64,000 nucleotides of DNA from Splendidivirga corallicola (GTDB lineage: Bacteria; Bacteroidota; Bacteroidia; Cytophagales; Cyclobacteriaceae). Positions 1 through 9,169 of this stretch are shown here, piece by piece (position 1 is the first letter of the stretch; each line of letters starts with the position of its first letter). The DNA lies in NCBI GenBank assembly GCA_030442035.1, contig JAUJEA010000008.1:248001-312000 (forward strand). Reading direction: 5' to 3'. The notes under the pieces are model-generated. The model was not told the DNA's origin, ran no database searches, and was given only the letters and a program-made list of their open reading frames with translations. The position numbers and the translations under genes are program-made.

Positions 1-1347
1 CATTTTCATAATCATAAGATCATCAGAAATTCTATTCAAGGGATCACCCATTTTGTTTGCCAAATTTGTAATGATCTTATTTTGATCATAGTACCATTTT
101 CCAATGAGTTTTTTGCGCTGATATTTCTTGTAAAAAATAAGCGTCACAAAAGTCAATATTAAACAGACAAGCACCGCAGAAATTATCACAATATTCCTGC
201 TATTAGAAGCAATATCTATTTTGAGCTGAGTCAGATTTCGCTCTGATACATTTTGGGCCAACATCATATCATGAATGTTTCCCTGCATCAAAAGCTCTTT
301 TCTTCTATCCTCTTTTTTCTTGGCATTGAGCAATATCCTTTGTTTATTTAGATAATATATGGTATTTGTCAAATCCCCCTTTTCCATATACACTTCACAA
401 AGTAATTCATAAGTATCGATCAATTTATTTTTTTCTTTCGCTTGTTCTCCTTTTTGTTCAGCTTCATGTAAATAGCTGATTGCTTCATTATACTTACCTT
501 GTTTTAAATAACAATCACCAATGCCATTCAATATTCCGGTCAAAACAGGTCCATTACTATCCAGTCCACCAAACATGGATTTAGTTTCAAGTAAAACTTC
601 CAATGCCCTATCGTATTTTTCTAAATCCATATAGGTGTTGCTTATCTTATTTAAGATAAAAACAGCTGCCTTGTCATCTTGATTAAAGCGTAATATATCG
701 TTAGCTCTATCGTAATAATGTAGAGCACTATCATAGGAACTCTGATTTTCAAAAACATCTCCCATTCCCTCATAAATCAATGCTAGTCCCTTATCCTTAT
801 CATCGTTTGCATTTAAAAATATGCTCTCTGCCTGGCGATAATATTCCATGGCTTCAGAGTATTGCTGATATTTTCTTAGACTTTCCGCAGCATATCTTAA
901 ACTGGCAAATAAAATTTGTTTGTCATCACTGATACGTTCCAGGATTTTATATGAATCTTCGTTATACTCAGCCGCCATCTGATAAAATTCACTTTTTTCG
1001 TACAGAATCGCTATGTTCCTAAGTATATAGGCCTCAGATTTCTCATCCTTGAGAGCACGGCTTTCACGCAATGCATTCAAATATGCCTCTATTGCTTTGC
1101 CAAACTGATCTTGTTCTTCTTCTTGATTATATATATTGCCGATCAAAGCGTAAGCCTGCATTAAAGCCTTATTATCGTTCTTACTTATTGCTAAGTCGCG
1201 CTGGTTTTCTGCCCACTTCAGGGCAAGCTCAAAATCAGTGTGAGATAGTCTCTGGTCCTTTTGGAGGAGCAAATCCATTTCCTGCGCTACCACGCTGCAA
1301 TAACTTAGTACAAAATTGAGTAGTATTAAATATGTTTGCTTGAACAT
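1..1347 (-). CDS. TPR-repeat membrane protein, C-terminus cut by window edge
   Basis: An open frame of 449 codons runs from an ATG at 1347 to the first base of the window with no stop, so the protein is truncated here. It begins with a hydrophobic signal peptide ending near VVAQ. The next 350 residues or so are helical repeats with TPR-like spacing (for example A-Y-A-L-I-G-N-I-Y, Y-D-S-A-L-H-Y-Y and G-K-Y-N-E-A-I-S-Y). A single membrane segment lies at about residues 385-407, followed by a basic cytoplasmic stretch. This layout (signal peptide, periplasmic TPRs, one membrane helix, cytoplasmic output) is typical of Bacteroidota sensor proteins that end in a histidine kinase or a DNA-binding domain. 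The output domain lies outside the window, so that role is inference. Confidence 0.85.
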   Translation of the reverse strand, partial: MFKQTYLILLNFVLSYCSVVAQEMDLLLQKDQRLSHTDFELALKWAENQRDLAISKNDNKALMQAYALIGNIYNQEEEQDQFGKAIEAYLNALRESRALKDEKSEAYILRNIAILYEKSEFYQMAAEYNEDSYKILERISDDKQILFASLRYAAESLRKYQQYSEAMEYYRQAESIFLNANDDKDKGLALIYEGMGDVFENQSSYDSALHYYDRANDILRFNQDDKAAVFILNKISNTYMDLEKYDRALEVLLETKSMFGGLDSNGPVLTGILNGIGDCYLKQGKYNEAISYLHEAEQKGEQAKEKNKLIDTYELLCEVYMEKGDLTNTIYYLNKQRILLNAKKKEDRRKELLMQGNIHDMMLAQNVSERNLTQLKIDIASNSRNIVIISAVLVCLILTFVTLIFYKKYQRKKLIGKWYYDQNKIITNLANKMGDPLNRISDDLMIMKM

Positions 1348-1792
1348 TGACTAGAACTGTTTGCGAAGGAGACAAATATCAATCAAACTAATCTGGTACT
1401 TCAACCTGAAAACCATGTGAATGTGATAGAACCGGATCTCCATAATCACCAAATCATTTACTTCTACAATACATCAGTTTAAGGTAATATCCACATAATA
1501 TAGGAAATTTTTCATATCATGCAATACCCATCTGCAACTTGCAACTTAATAATTCAAATTCCTGAAATTATTTAGTGCATCAAAATTTTTAATAGAAAAT
1601 TTTACTCAAAGCAATCTTTTGGTCCCAATTCCATTGGCTGATGTACAAAGATAACAATTACTTTTCTATAACCCTAATTTAGTTAGTTTAGCCTGGCGCT
1701 AAATCAACAACACTAACTGTCTCCATATATGTTATCATATCATTTGGCTCGCCACCGTATCACACAAATCAAATTTTAAGATCAAAACCATC

Positions 1793-1820
1793 CCTTCTCA
1801 ACTATGAGAAGGTTTTTTTT
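1793..1820 (+). terminator. Rho-independent terminator on the plus strand, orphan
   Basis: A perfect 8-bp stem (CCTTCTCA at 1793-1800, TGAGAAGG at 1805-1812) with a 4-base loop is followed directly by eight T residues. The T-run is on the plus strand only. The flanking genes are both on the minus strand, so the transcript it ends is unknown. Confidence 0.75.
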
Positions 1821-1881
1821 GGTATGGTTAGCCACACAATAGAGTCTAAGTGAAAGATTATCAAGAAGGGAAAATCATTTT

Positions 1882-1911
1882 AAAAAAGAAAAAGGAGCCT
1901 TTCGGCTCCTT
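1882..1911 (-). terminator. Rho-independent terminator of the BNR-protein gene
   Basis: A perfect 8-bp stem (AAGGAGCC at 1892-1899, GGCTCCTT at 1904-1911) with loop TTTC. Read on the minus strand it is followed by a run of T residues (complement of 1882-1890). It lies about 25 bases past the stop of the 1937-5236 gene. Confidence 0.85.
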
Positions 1912-1936
1912 GATTAGGCTGAAAACTGCATTCAAC

Positions 1937-4900
1937 CTAATGGTCCTCCCAAATAACTATTCTTCTATGAGGTGTATATGGCAAGCCCGACACCTCAAGT
2001 TCTTTCTCAAGAGGTTGAATATGATCCTTAACCAGGGTATTCAACGAACTGAGCAAATCACTAAATTCTTCCGCTGCTATTTCGTAATTTCTTTTATGGG
2101 TTATAGTTGCATCTGAGGTAGAACTCCAGAATTCTCCCGTTATGCGTCGCACTCTTGCACTTATTGACGGAGGAATAAGCTCCATCTTTGCTGTAATAAG
2201 TCTATTGCCATTGAGTAGTAGGTTCATATCCTGTAATTGAATCTGTATCGTTTGCGCCTTTTCATATAGTTCTTTACTTCCTGCTACCCGATTCATAGCA
2301 ACCTGCTTAACCTTCTTCATTTCATCGATTGCAGCTTCGATTACTTCATCTGCACTATAAATAGCACGCTCCAGTTTGCTCACTTTTCTTTGAAAAGCCA
2401 ACAAGGCCTCTCTATCTGTGGCAGGCAACGTCGTATTGTTTAATGGTACAACTTCAAAGGTTTGCGACTCTTCGAGATCAGTCCATTGACCGTCAACCAC
2501 CTGAGCCATACTCACAGTATAAGTGCCTGGTGCCACCAAAGGTCCCGAGGGATTGTTTCCATCTCTCACTGGTCCTTCTCCCCCATAACGCAAATTCCAT
2601 GAAACCCTATGGATACCTTTTCCTGACGACCCATTAATTCTCCTTACCACCTCTCCGGATTCATCGGTTATAGTGAATATAATTTTCGGTGCCCTTTCCC
2701 TGTTCTCATCTGTAAAATCTTTCCAGTCGGGATATGGAACAGGTTGTCCTTTTTTTCTTAATTCCTTCTCCTTTTCTCCTCTTTTTTGCCTCCTGGTCTT
2801 ACTCCCCTCTTTCACATAATAAGTAAAAATCGCACCATAAGTAGGATTAGGCGATGAGTAAAAATTATGCCCATAACTGTAGCCATCCGGACCTGATTGC
2901 AGATATAAGGGTGCATCTTTCACTGGGAACAGCTTTGTATCCCTTGCGAGCACTTCTGTACTGATGTGTCTAAGTGGATCATAATTGTCAAGTATGTAAA
3001 AGCCACGACCGAAGGAAGCGGCCACCAAATCATTTTCACGCTCCTGGATTTCCAAATCCCTAAAAGCCATTGTCGGGACACCATTGGAAAACTTCATCCA
3101 TTGTTTTCCTGCATCAAGGGTGAAATACAACCCATATTCAGTACCAGCAAATAATAGATCCTTATTCACGTGATCTTGAACAATTGTCCATCCGAAATCC
3201 CTTGAGGGAAGATTACCATTAATAGAAGTCCAGGTCCTACCTTTATCTGTACTTTTCAGAAAATAGGGTTTATAATCTCCGTATTTATGATTATTGAACA
3301 CAGCGTAAACAGTGTTGACATCATGTTTCGAAGCAAATACATCTGCGACATAGGCAAGTTTTGGAACGCCCGGAAATTGATCGATCTTACGCCAGTTATT
3401 ACCACCATCTTCAGTAACTTGTATTATACCATCATCAGTACCTACATATAGCAGATCTTCTTGAAGTGTTGATTCGCTTAAAGAAACAATCGTGCCCAAA
3501 GGAGATGTCCATACATTTTTAAAGATGGCATCGATACCCCAAACCTGACCCATCACTTCCATCTTATTTCGGTCCAGTTTTCTTGTTAAATCGTCGCTAA
3601 CTGGCTTCCATGTATTTCCTCTATCATCACTTCGAAATAATTTGTTTGCAGCGAAATAGAGTCTTTTATGATTGTGCGGGCTAATAATCAATGGAGAATC
3701 CCAATTCCATTTTAAAGGCGGCTCTCCTTTCTCAGGTTGTGGTTGAATATCCAATTGTTCTCCACTCTTCTTATCATATCGTATAATTCCTGCATATTGA
3801 TACATGCAATAAACAATGTTTGGATCGGTTGGATCAATTCTTACCTGAAAGCCATCTCCACCCAACGTATAAAACCAATCGGCATTTCTAATACCAGTCC
3901 GATATATTGTTCTGGAAGGTCCTCCAATAGTATTGTTGTCTTGAGTTCCACCATATACATTGTAGAAGGGTTTGGCATTATCTATGCCAACACGGTAAAA
4001 CTGCGTGATTGGAATATTGTCATGAAACTTCCAGGTTTTTGCGCGATCCCAGCTTTCATAGATCCCGCCATCGCAACCTACCATGATATAGTTTGGATCA
4101 TCTTTGTCAAAAACTATTTCATGGCTATCCACATGTTTTCTACTTTCATTGATTCTGTTGAAAGTCCTGCCGCCATCCTCACTTACATGAATGAATACAT
4201 CGACAACATAAACTCTGTCGAATTTGTTGGGATCGGGAAAAATCTCCATATAGTACTGAGCATCTACCACCATGTAATCGCTCATTCTAGTCCAATTTCC
4301 TCCTCGGTTTTCCGATCTATAAAATCCTTTATTATGATCCTTTCCCGCAACGATGGCATATAGAACATCCGGATCAATGGGAGATATAGCGAGTCCGATC
4401 CTACCAAGATCACCCGACGGGAATCCACCTTTTATTTTTTTCCAATTTTTACCTCCATCGATCGATTTATAAGCGGCGCCTTCCGGTCCGCCAGCCACCA
4501 ATATCCCAAAGTGGCGCCGTCTTTGATATGAGGTTGCATAAAGAACATTTGGATCTCTTGGATCCATTACAATATCTGAAATTCCTGTGTTTTCACTTAT
4601 ATAAAGTACCCTTTCCCAGGTTTGGCCTCCGTCGATAGTTTTATACAATCCCCGCTCTCCTCCCGGAGCCCATAGCGGTCCTTGAGCAGCGACATAAACT
4701 TCATCGGAGTTGTGTGGATTGATAACAATTTTTCCAATATGTTCGGAACTCTTAAGTCCCATATTCTTCCAGCTCCTGCCTCCGTTAACACTTTTATAAA
4801 CACCATCTCCCATGCCAACAGATCGCTGGGCATTGTTCTCACCGGTCCCCAACCACAGAACATTTGAATTATTCGGATCTATTTCTATTACACCCGTTGA

Positions 4901-5236
4901 AAAGGAGCCATAGTTATCAAAAATCGGTTTCCAGGTAGTACCGGCATTTTCTGTTTTCCAAACATTACCGGATGCTGCCGCTGCATATTTGATACTTTTA
5001 TTATTGGGATCAACAGCGATATCAACGATCCTCCCCCCCGTTCTTCCCGGTGTCAGATTGCGTAATTTTATACCCTGAAAAACTCCCGGATCGTACTGAT
5101 GAGCAGACTGATTGGCAGATGTGCCTTTTGATTTCCTTTTTTGAGCTGCTATTTCATGCGAAAAAAGAAATGCAAATAAGAAAACGAACAAAATCAGTAA
5201 TCTATTAATCATTCTCAATATTTTATGTGCAGACAT
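1937..5236 (-). CDS. Exported VPS10/sortilin-like BNR-repeat protein
   Basis: A 1099-residue secreted protein with an N-terminal signal peptide (hydrophobic stretch ending near EIAAQ, residues 1-32). The body carries at least eleven BNR/Asp-box-like motifs of the form S-x-D-x-G-x-T-W (among them TIDGGQTW, SIDGGKNW, SDDRGNTW, TEDGGNNW and STDKGRTW). Such motifs mark beta-propeller blades in sialidases, sortilins and YCF48-like proteins. The last 350 residues are non-propeller: a beta-rich segment, then a helical tail. This domain order matches proteins in Bacteroidota commonly labelled glycosyl hydrolase or VPS10-domain protein, for which no reaction is established. No type IX sorting tail is present, so it is probably periplasmic or exported by another route. 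It is monocistronic with its own terminator. Confidence 0.88.
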   Translation of the reverse strand: MSAHKILRMINRLLILFVFLFAFLFSHEIAAQKRKSKGTSANQSAHQYDPGVFQGIKLRNLTPGRTGGRIVDIAVDPNNKSIKYAAAASGNVWKTENAGTTWKPIFDNYGSFSTGVIEIDPNNSNVLWLGTGENNAQRSVGMGDGVYKSVNGGRSWKNMGLKSSEHIGKIVINPHNSDEVYVAAQGPLWAPGGERGLYKTIDGGQTWERVLYISENTGISDIVMDPRDPNVLYATSYQRRRHFGILVAGGPEGAAYKSIDGGKNWKKIKGGFPSGDLGRIGLAISPIDPDVLYAIVAGKDHNKGFYRSENRGGNWTRMSDYMVVDAQYYMEIFPDPNKFDRVYVVDVFIHVSEDGGRTFNRINESRKHVDSHEIVFDKDDPNYIMVGCDGGIYESWDRAKTWKFHDNIPITQFYRVGIDNAKPFYNVYGGTQDNNTIGGPSRTIYRTGIRNADWFYTLGGDGFQVRIDPTDPNIVYCMYQYAGIIRYDKKSGEQLDIQPQPEKGEPPLKWNWDSPLIISPHNHKRLYFAANKLFRSDDRGNTWKPVSDDLTRKLDRNKMEVMGQVWGIDAIFKNVWTSPLGTIVSLSESTLQEDLLYVGTDDGIIQVTEDGGNNWRKIDQFPGVPKLAYVADVFASKHDVNTVYAVFNNHKYGDYKPYFLKSTDKGRTWTSINGNLPSRDFGWTIVQDHVNKDLLFAGTEYGLYFTLDAGKQWMKFSNGVPTMAFRDLEIQERENDLVAASFGRGFYILDNYDPLRHISTEVLARDTKLFPVKDAPLYLQSGPDGYSYGHNFYSSPNPTYGAIFTYYVKEGSKTRRQKRGEKEKELRKKGQPVPYPDWKDFTDENRERAPKIIFTITDESGEVVRRINGSSGKGIHRVSWNLRYGGEGPVRDGNNPSGPLVAPGTYTVSMAQVVDGQWTDLEESQTFEVVPLNNTTLPATDREALLAFQRKVSKLERAIYSADEVIEAAIDEMKKVKQVAMNRVAGSKELYEKAQTIQIQLQDMNLLLNGNRLITAKMELIPPSISARVRRITGEFWSSTSDATITHKRNYEIAAEEFSDLLSSLNTLVKDHIQPLEKELEVSGLPYTPHRRIVIWEDH

Positions 5237-5616
5237 TGCCTTAAATACGAATAATACATTTTAAATAATCAGGACAACGTCTTAACCTGAAATCTTAAGG
5301 CAATACAAATCGAATAGTACTTTAATGACCCATTTCGGAAATGCGATCCGTTTTTCAAAGTAAAATGGAAACAAGGATTTTTGTTGATGCAATTTTATCC
5401 TGTTATAACACTATTTTACCATATTTCCAGATGTTAAATCATAAAACGCGGTAATTGAGTGGATTTAAGGAGTACTTTAAGATATAAGGCTCTTTTCTCA
5501 TGCAAACAAAATCCGGGTTTTGAAGAAGTCTTTTTTTTGCTAAAGCATTTGGTTTTAGCTATTTTTCAAAGACACAAATATTTAAATTATACAATCCAAA
5601 ACAAGTCATATTTATT
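5237..5616. promoter_or_regulatory. Divergent intergenic region, no clear motif
   Basis: 380 bases separate the divergent BNR-protein gene and the NTF2-like lipoprotein gene, so both promoters should lie here. The sequence is AT-rich. No clean -33/-7 pair, operator palindrome or structured RNA could be picked out by eye. A 60-codon frame at 5459-5641 overlaps the next gene's start and has no supporting feature. Confidence 0.4.
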
Positions 5617-6090
5617 ATGCATAAACAATGCTTTTCATTGATCACTTTGCTCCTGGTACTTCTGATCTCCTGTCAGCCGTCCAATAAAGGATTATCGCAA
5701 GAAGAAAAACTTGAGACATTAAAGAGAACTATTACGGAATTCAATGAGGCTTTCAAAAATTGTAATGTCGGCAAGCTGGAAAGTTTAATTACTCATGATT
5801 ATTTACACACTAATGGAAATAACAATGCTATCGAAAAAAGTGATTGGTTAAACTATCTTAAAAAAAGAAAGCGACAAATTGATAATGGCGAGTTGGTAGT
5901 GCAGGAATATAAACTACTAGAACCAAATATTGCCATGTATCAAAATTCAGCCATTCTATCTGGAAAAATATTGACAAAGGGAATTAGCCAAGGTGAAACA
6001 TTCACTCGTGAAATCAGAATAACAAATCTATGGGTTGAGGAAAACGGCCATTGGAAAAGAGCAGGTTTTCATGATACACGAATCCATTAG
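5617..6090 (+). CDS. Lipoprotein with NTF2-like (SnoaL/DUF4440-type) domain
   Basis: 157 residues. The N-terminus is a lipoprotein signal with lipobox LLISC, so Cys19 would be lipidated and the protein anchored in the periplasm or outer membrane. The rest reads as one cone-shaped NTF2-like domain: an N-terminal helix with an F-N-E-A-F-K-N-C-N-V motif, a Y-L-H-T-N-G-N strand-turn typical of DUF4440, and a closing pair of strands with N-L-W-V-E-E-N-G-H-W-K-R. Members of this fold are enzymes or small-ligand binders, and the substrate cannot be told from sequence. It stands alone, with about 440 bases before the next gene. Confidence 0.8.
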   Translation: MHKQCFSLITLLLVLLISCQPSNKGLSQEEKLETLKRTITEFNEAFKNCNVGKLESLITHDYLHTNGNNNAIEKSDWLNYLKKRKRQIDNGELVVQEYKLLEPNIAMYQNSAILSGKILTKGISQGETFTREIRITNLWVEENGHWKRAGFHDTRIH

Positions 6091-6529
6091 AAGATTGCTA
6101 TGCTTAAGGTAAAATCAATTTATTGTATTGACAACCAAATTTATAATCACAAGGAGAATCAGGCTTTAGCAAAACAATCAAGTGTTCTTGCGAATTTCTA
6201 ACAACCCTCTTTTCATGTTTACAAGAATCTTCAATCACGTATTAAGGGTTATGTTAATTGTACTTTAACTGGTTATGGTAATCTTTCATTTTTGCTTCTC
6301 CCCCCTTTGTAGAATCAACAAACAAGGGAACAGGTAATGATTTGAAACAAGTTAGGCGGGCGATTTGTGAACGCAATCGTACACAGTGCTCTTTTTTCGT
6401 ACATTTTAAAAAGTCAAGCAGCCGCCAATTAAATCATCATTCCCCCACTTAATGAATTATTCAACCACTGTTCTATTATCCGTACCGATCGGCACAGTAC
6501 TTGCAAAATTGAGGGAAACAATTTGATAT
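6091..6529. promoter_or_regulatory. Leader region upstream of the TonB receptor
   Basis: 439 bases between two plus-strand genes. No open frame with coding character and no strong hairpin were found. The promoter of the following receptor gene must lie here, but no unambiguous TAnnTTTG element with a matching upstream box was seen. Confidence 0.35.
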
Positions 6530-8956
6530 ATGAAAAGATTATTACTCCTAAGTTTATTAGTTATTGTATTTGTCCCTGCCATGGCTCAAAACAATAATGG
6601 AACTATTTCCGGAAAGGTCCTGGAGACCTCAGGTAGCGCTGTATCCTTTGCCACAATGGTACTATTGAATTCTGATTCGGTTATGGTAAAGGCTGATTAC
6701 ACAAGGGATGATGGAGCTTTTTCTTTTGCAAATATTCCCTCCGGATCCTATCGCGTACAGTTAAGAAGTATCCAGTTTGAACCATATATTTCCAAAATAT
6801 TTGAATTGGGTTCAGGTGAAAATCTGAAGCTTCCGACCATTACTGCAAAGACTGCCGTTACACAATTGGAAAATGTACAAGTGACAGCAGCAAGACCATT
6901 AGTTGAAGTACAACCTGATAAGACTGTCTTTAATGTTGAAAATAGCGTGAACGCAACCGGCAATGATGCCCTGGAACTGCTTCGCAAGGCGCCTGGAGTC
7001 ATTGTGGACAACAATGACAATGTTATTCTGCAGGGCAAGTCCGGTGTTCGCATCTATATTGATGGAAAGCCTACTCAGTTAAGAGGAGAAGATCTTGTGG
7101 CCATGCTTCGGAGCATGAGGTCAGAAGATATGGAGTCCATTGAAATTATTACTAACCCTTCAGCCAAATATGATGCCGAAGGAAATGCCGGTATCATTAA
7201 TTTAAAGCTTAAAAGAGACAAAAATCTCGGTTTGAATGCTACTTTAACTGCAGGCTATGATATTGGAATCCATGACAGGTACAACGGAGGCATCAACTTT
7301 AATTATCGCAACAAAAAGAAAAATGTTTTCGGAAGCTATAATCATTATGATAATGGCGGTGAAAACAATGTAGACCTGGAAAAACAATTAAATGGCTTTT
7401 TCCTGGATCAACGTAGCAAGATCATTTGGAAAAACAAAGGAAACAATTTCAGGTTTGGAAGTGATTACTTCATTAATAAAAAACATGTTTTAGGTTTTGT
7501 TGTCAATGGAACTATCTCTGAAAGAAAAACTACCAATACTTCCACTACACCGATTGGAAGCCTAAATACCGGAATTGTAGATCAAATACTGCAAGCGGAT
7601 AATGTACGGAATTTTTCCACAGATAATTTTGGAGCGAACATAAACTATCAATTCAAAGGAGAAAAAGGAACTAGTATCAATGTTGATGCTGACTACGGTT
7701 ATTATTGGAATACCGGTGGGACCTATCAACCAAATGTCTATACTGATCCTACTGGAGAAGTGGTTGAATTAGAGAGAATATTCAGTGATGATCAACTCAC
7801 CAGAATTGATATTAAAACGTTTAAGGTGGACTATGAAAGACCTCTTGGAAAAGGGAAATTATCAGCTGGCATAAAATGGTCGGATGTAGAAACCCAAAAC
7901 AACTTTGATTTCTTCAGTGTGGAAGGTGATGTTAAAACCAGGGATATTGATCGCAGCAGTGACTTCAACTACCGGGAAAAAGTGGCAGCGGCTTATGCCA
8001 CCTATTTTACTAAGCTTAGTGAAAAAGTTACTTTTAGTGGTGGTGTACGTATGGAACACACTGATTCTGATGGAAGACTAGAAAGTGATAAGGTCAATCA
8101 AAACGATAGGGTAGCACAGACCTATACAGACCTTTTCCCTAGTGGCGGGTTTACCTACCAACTTAATAAAATGAACAAGTTTGCACTTAATTATAGCAGG
8201 AGAATAGATCGTCCAAGTTATCAGGATTTGAATCCTTTTGAATTCAAATTAGATGAGTTAACATTTCAACAAGGGAATCCCTTTTTGAGTCCTCAGTATA
8301 CTCATAGCTTTCAATTAAGTCATACGTATAAGTACAGATTAAATACTCAACTGAGCTTTAGTGCAACAAATAATTTCTTCGCACAGGTTGTGGACACAAC
8401 AGGCCAGAAAGGAAGTTTGCTAAAGCAGCAGAACATAGCAGATGCCAAGAACTACGGCCTGAATATTAGCTATCCATTTGATGTGAATAAGTGGTGGAGC
8501 GTTTATGGCAATTTTAATTTATTCCATGCTACCTATGATGCCAATATCGAAGGTGTACGGATTAACCTAGATGCAACCACTTACAATATCTTTGTACAGA
8601 ATAACTTTGTATTACCATCGAATTTCAGAGTTGAGCTTTCAGGTTGGTACAACTCTCCTTCTATCTGGGGCGGTACCTTCCTGACCGAAAGGATGTGGAG
8701 TATGAGTTTCGGAGTAAGAAAATCAATTTGGAAAGATCGTGGACAAATCAGATTCCAGATAGCCGACATTTTCAGGACACAGGAATGGGAAGGAAGAAGT
8801 GACTATGGGGGTCTGGTAGTCAATGGAAATGGTGGTAATGATTCCAGAAGATTTAAATTTGGTTTTACCTATAGAATAGGTAATCAGGAGGTAAAAGCCG
8901 CCCGTAAGCGTAAAACAGGTCTGGAGGCTGAAAAAAATAGAATAAAAGAAAACTAA
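6530..8956 (+). CDS. TonB-dependent receptor, outer membrane beta-barrel family
   Basis: 808 residues. A signal peptide ends at AMAQ (about residue 20). It is followed by a carboxypeptidase-regulatory-like beta-sandwich (about 24-105; motif G-T-I-S-G-K-V-L) and then a TonB plug (about 115-225) with D-A-L-E-L-L-R-K-A-P-G-V and the signature I-Y-I-D-G-K-P-T. The rest is a barrel of alternating aromatic strands. The plug motifs match the OMP_b-brl_2 class common in Bacteroidota rather than SusC. No SusD partner or TonB energiser is adjacent, so the substrate (peptide, siderophore or other) is unknown. A terminator lies 25 bases past the stop, indicating a single-gene unit. Confidence 0.9.
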   Translation: MKRLLLLSLLVIVFVPAMAQNNNGTISGKVLETSGSAVSFATMVLLNSDSVMVKADYTRDDGAFSFANIPSGSYRVQLRSIQFEPYISKIFELGSGENLKLPTITAKTAVTQLENVQVTAARPLVEVQPDKTVFNVENSVNATGNDALELLRKAPGVIVDNNDNVILQGKSGVRIYIDGKPTQLRGEDLVAMLRSMRSEDMESIEIITNPSAKYDAEGNAGIINLKLKRDKNLGLNATLTAGYDIGIHDRYNGGINFNYRNKKKNVFGSYNHYDNGGENNVDLEKQLNGFFLDQRSKIIWKNKGNNFRFGSDYFINKKHVLGFVVNGTISERKTTNTSTTPIGSLNTGIVDQILQADNVRNFSTDNFGANINYQFKGEKGTSINVDADYGYYWNTGGTYQPNVYTDPTGEVVELERIFSDDQLTRIDIKTFKVDYERPLGKGKLSAGIKWSDVETQNNFDFFSVEGDVKTRDIDRSSDFNYREKVAAAYATYFTKLSEKVTFSGGVRMEHTDSDGRLESDKVNQNDRVAQTYTDLFPSGGFTYQLNKMNKFALNYSRRIDRPSYQDLNPFEFKLDELTFQQGNPFLSPQYTHSFQLSHTYKYRLNTQLSFSATNNFFAQVVDTTGQKGSLLKQQNIADAKNYGLNISYPFDVNKWWSVYGNFNLFHATYDANIEGVRINLDATTYNIFVQNNFVLPSNFRVELSGWYNSPSIWGGTFLTERMWSMSFGVRKSIWKDRGQIRFQIADIFRTQEWEGRSDYGGLVVNGNGGNDSRRFKFGFTYRIGNQEVKAARKRKTGLEAEKNRIKEN

Positions 8957-8980
8957 ATCATTCACGGTTAATAAAAGTGA

Positions 8981-9011
8981 AAGGGATCCGAAAGTACTCG
9001 GGTCCTTTTTC
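8981..9011 (+). terminator. Rho-independent terminator of the TonB receptor gene
   Basis: A stem pairs AAGG and ATCCGA (8981-8991, one bulged G) with TCGGGTCCTT (8999-9008 region). Five T residues follow. It sits just past the receptor stop codon. Confidence 0.7.
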
Positions 9012-9169
9012 ATTTGTGAGGATCATAAACCGGTTAGACTCATCATTTACCTCCGAAAGGTTTTTCTTTACCAAAAAAATTGCCTTACGACCAGTTGTCA
9101 AATTCATACATAATGAATTAGCTTCATTTATTATTTTGTGCTTATTGAAAGGTATTACAAAACGCTAAC

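Larger units (their letters stand above)
1348..1936. other. Intergenic region with two opposed terminators
   Basis: A 589-base AT-rich gap between two minus-strand genes. It holds the minus-strand terminator of the BNR-protein gene at its right end and a separate plus-strand terminator at 1793-1820 with no annotated plus-strand gene before it. On the minus strand, 1653-1660 reads TATCTTTG, which fits the Bacteroidota -7 consensus TAnnTTTG and could drive the TPR gene. No convincing -33 element stands at the right distance, so the promoter is only a suggestion. Confidence 0.5.

Noticed and set aside
3737-4363. 208-codon open frame on the plus strand inside the BNR-protein gene
   Set aside because: It lies wholly antisense to a clear gene with repeated domain motifs and has no family features of its own.
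5459-5641. 60-codon plus-strand frame before the NTF2-like lipoprotein
   Set aside because: It overlaps the lipoprotein start out of frame and has no coding character.
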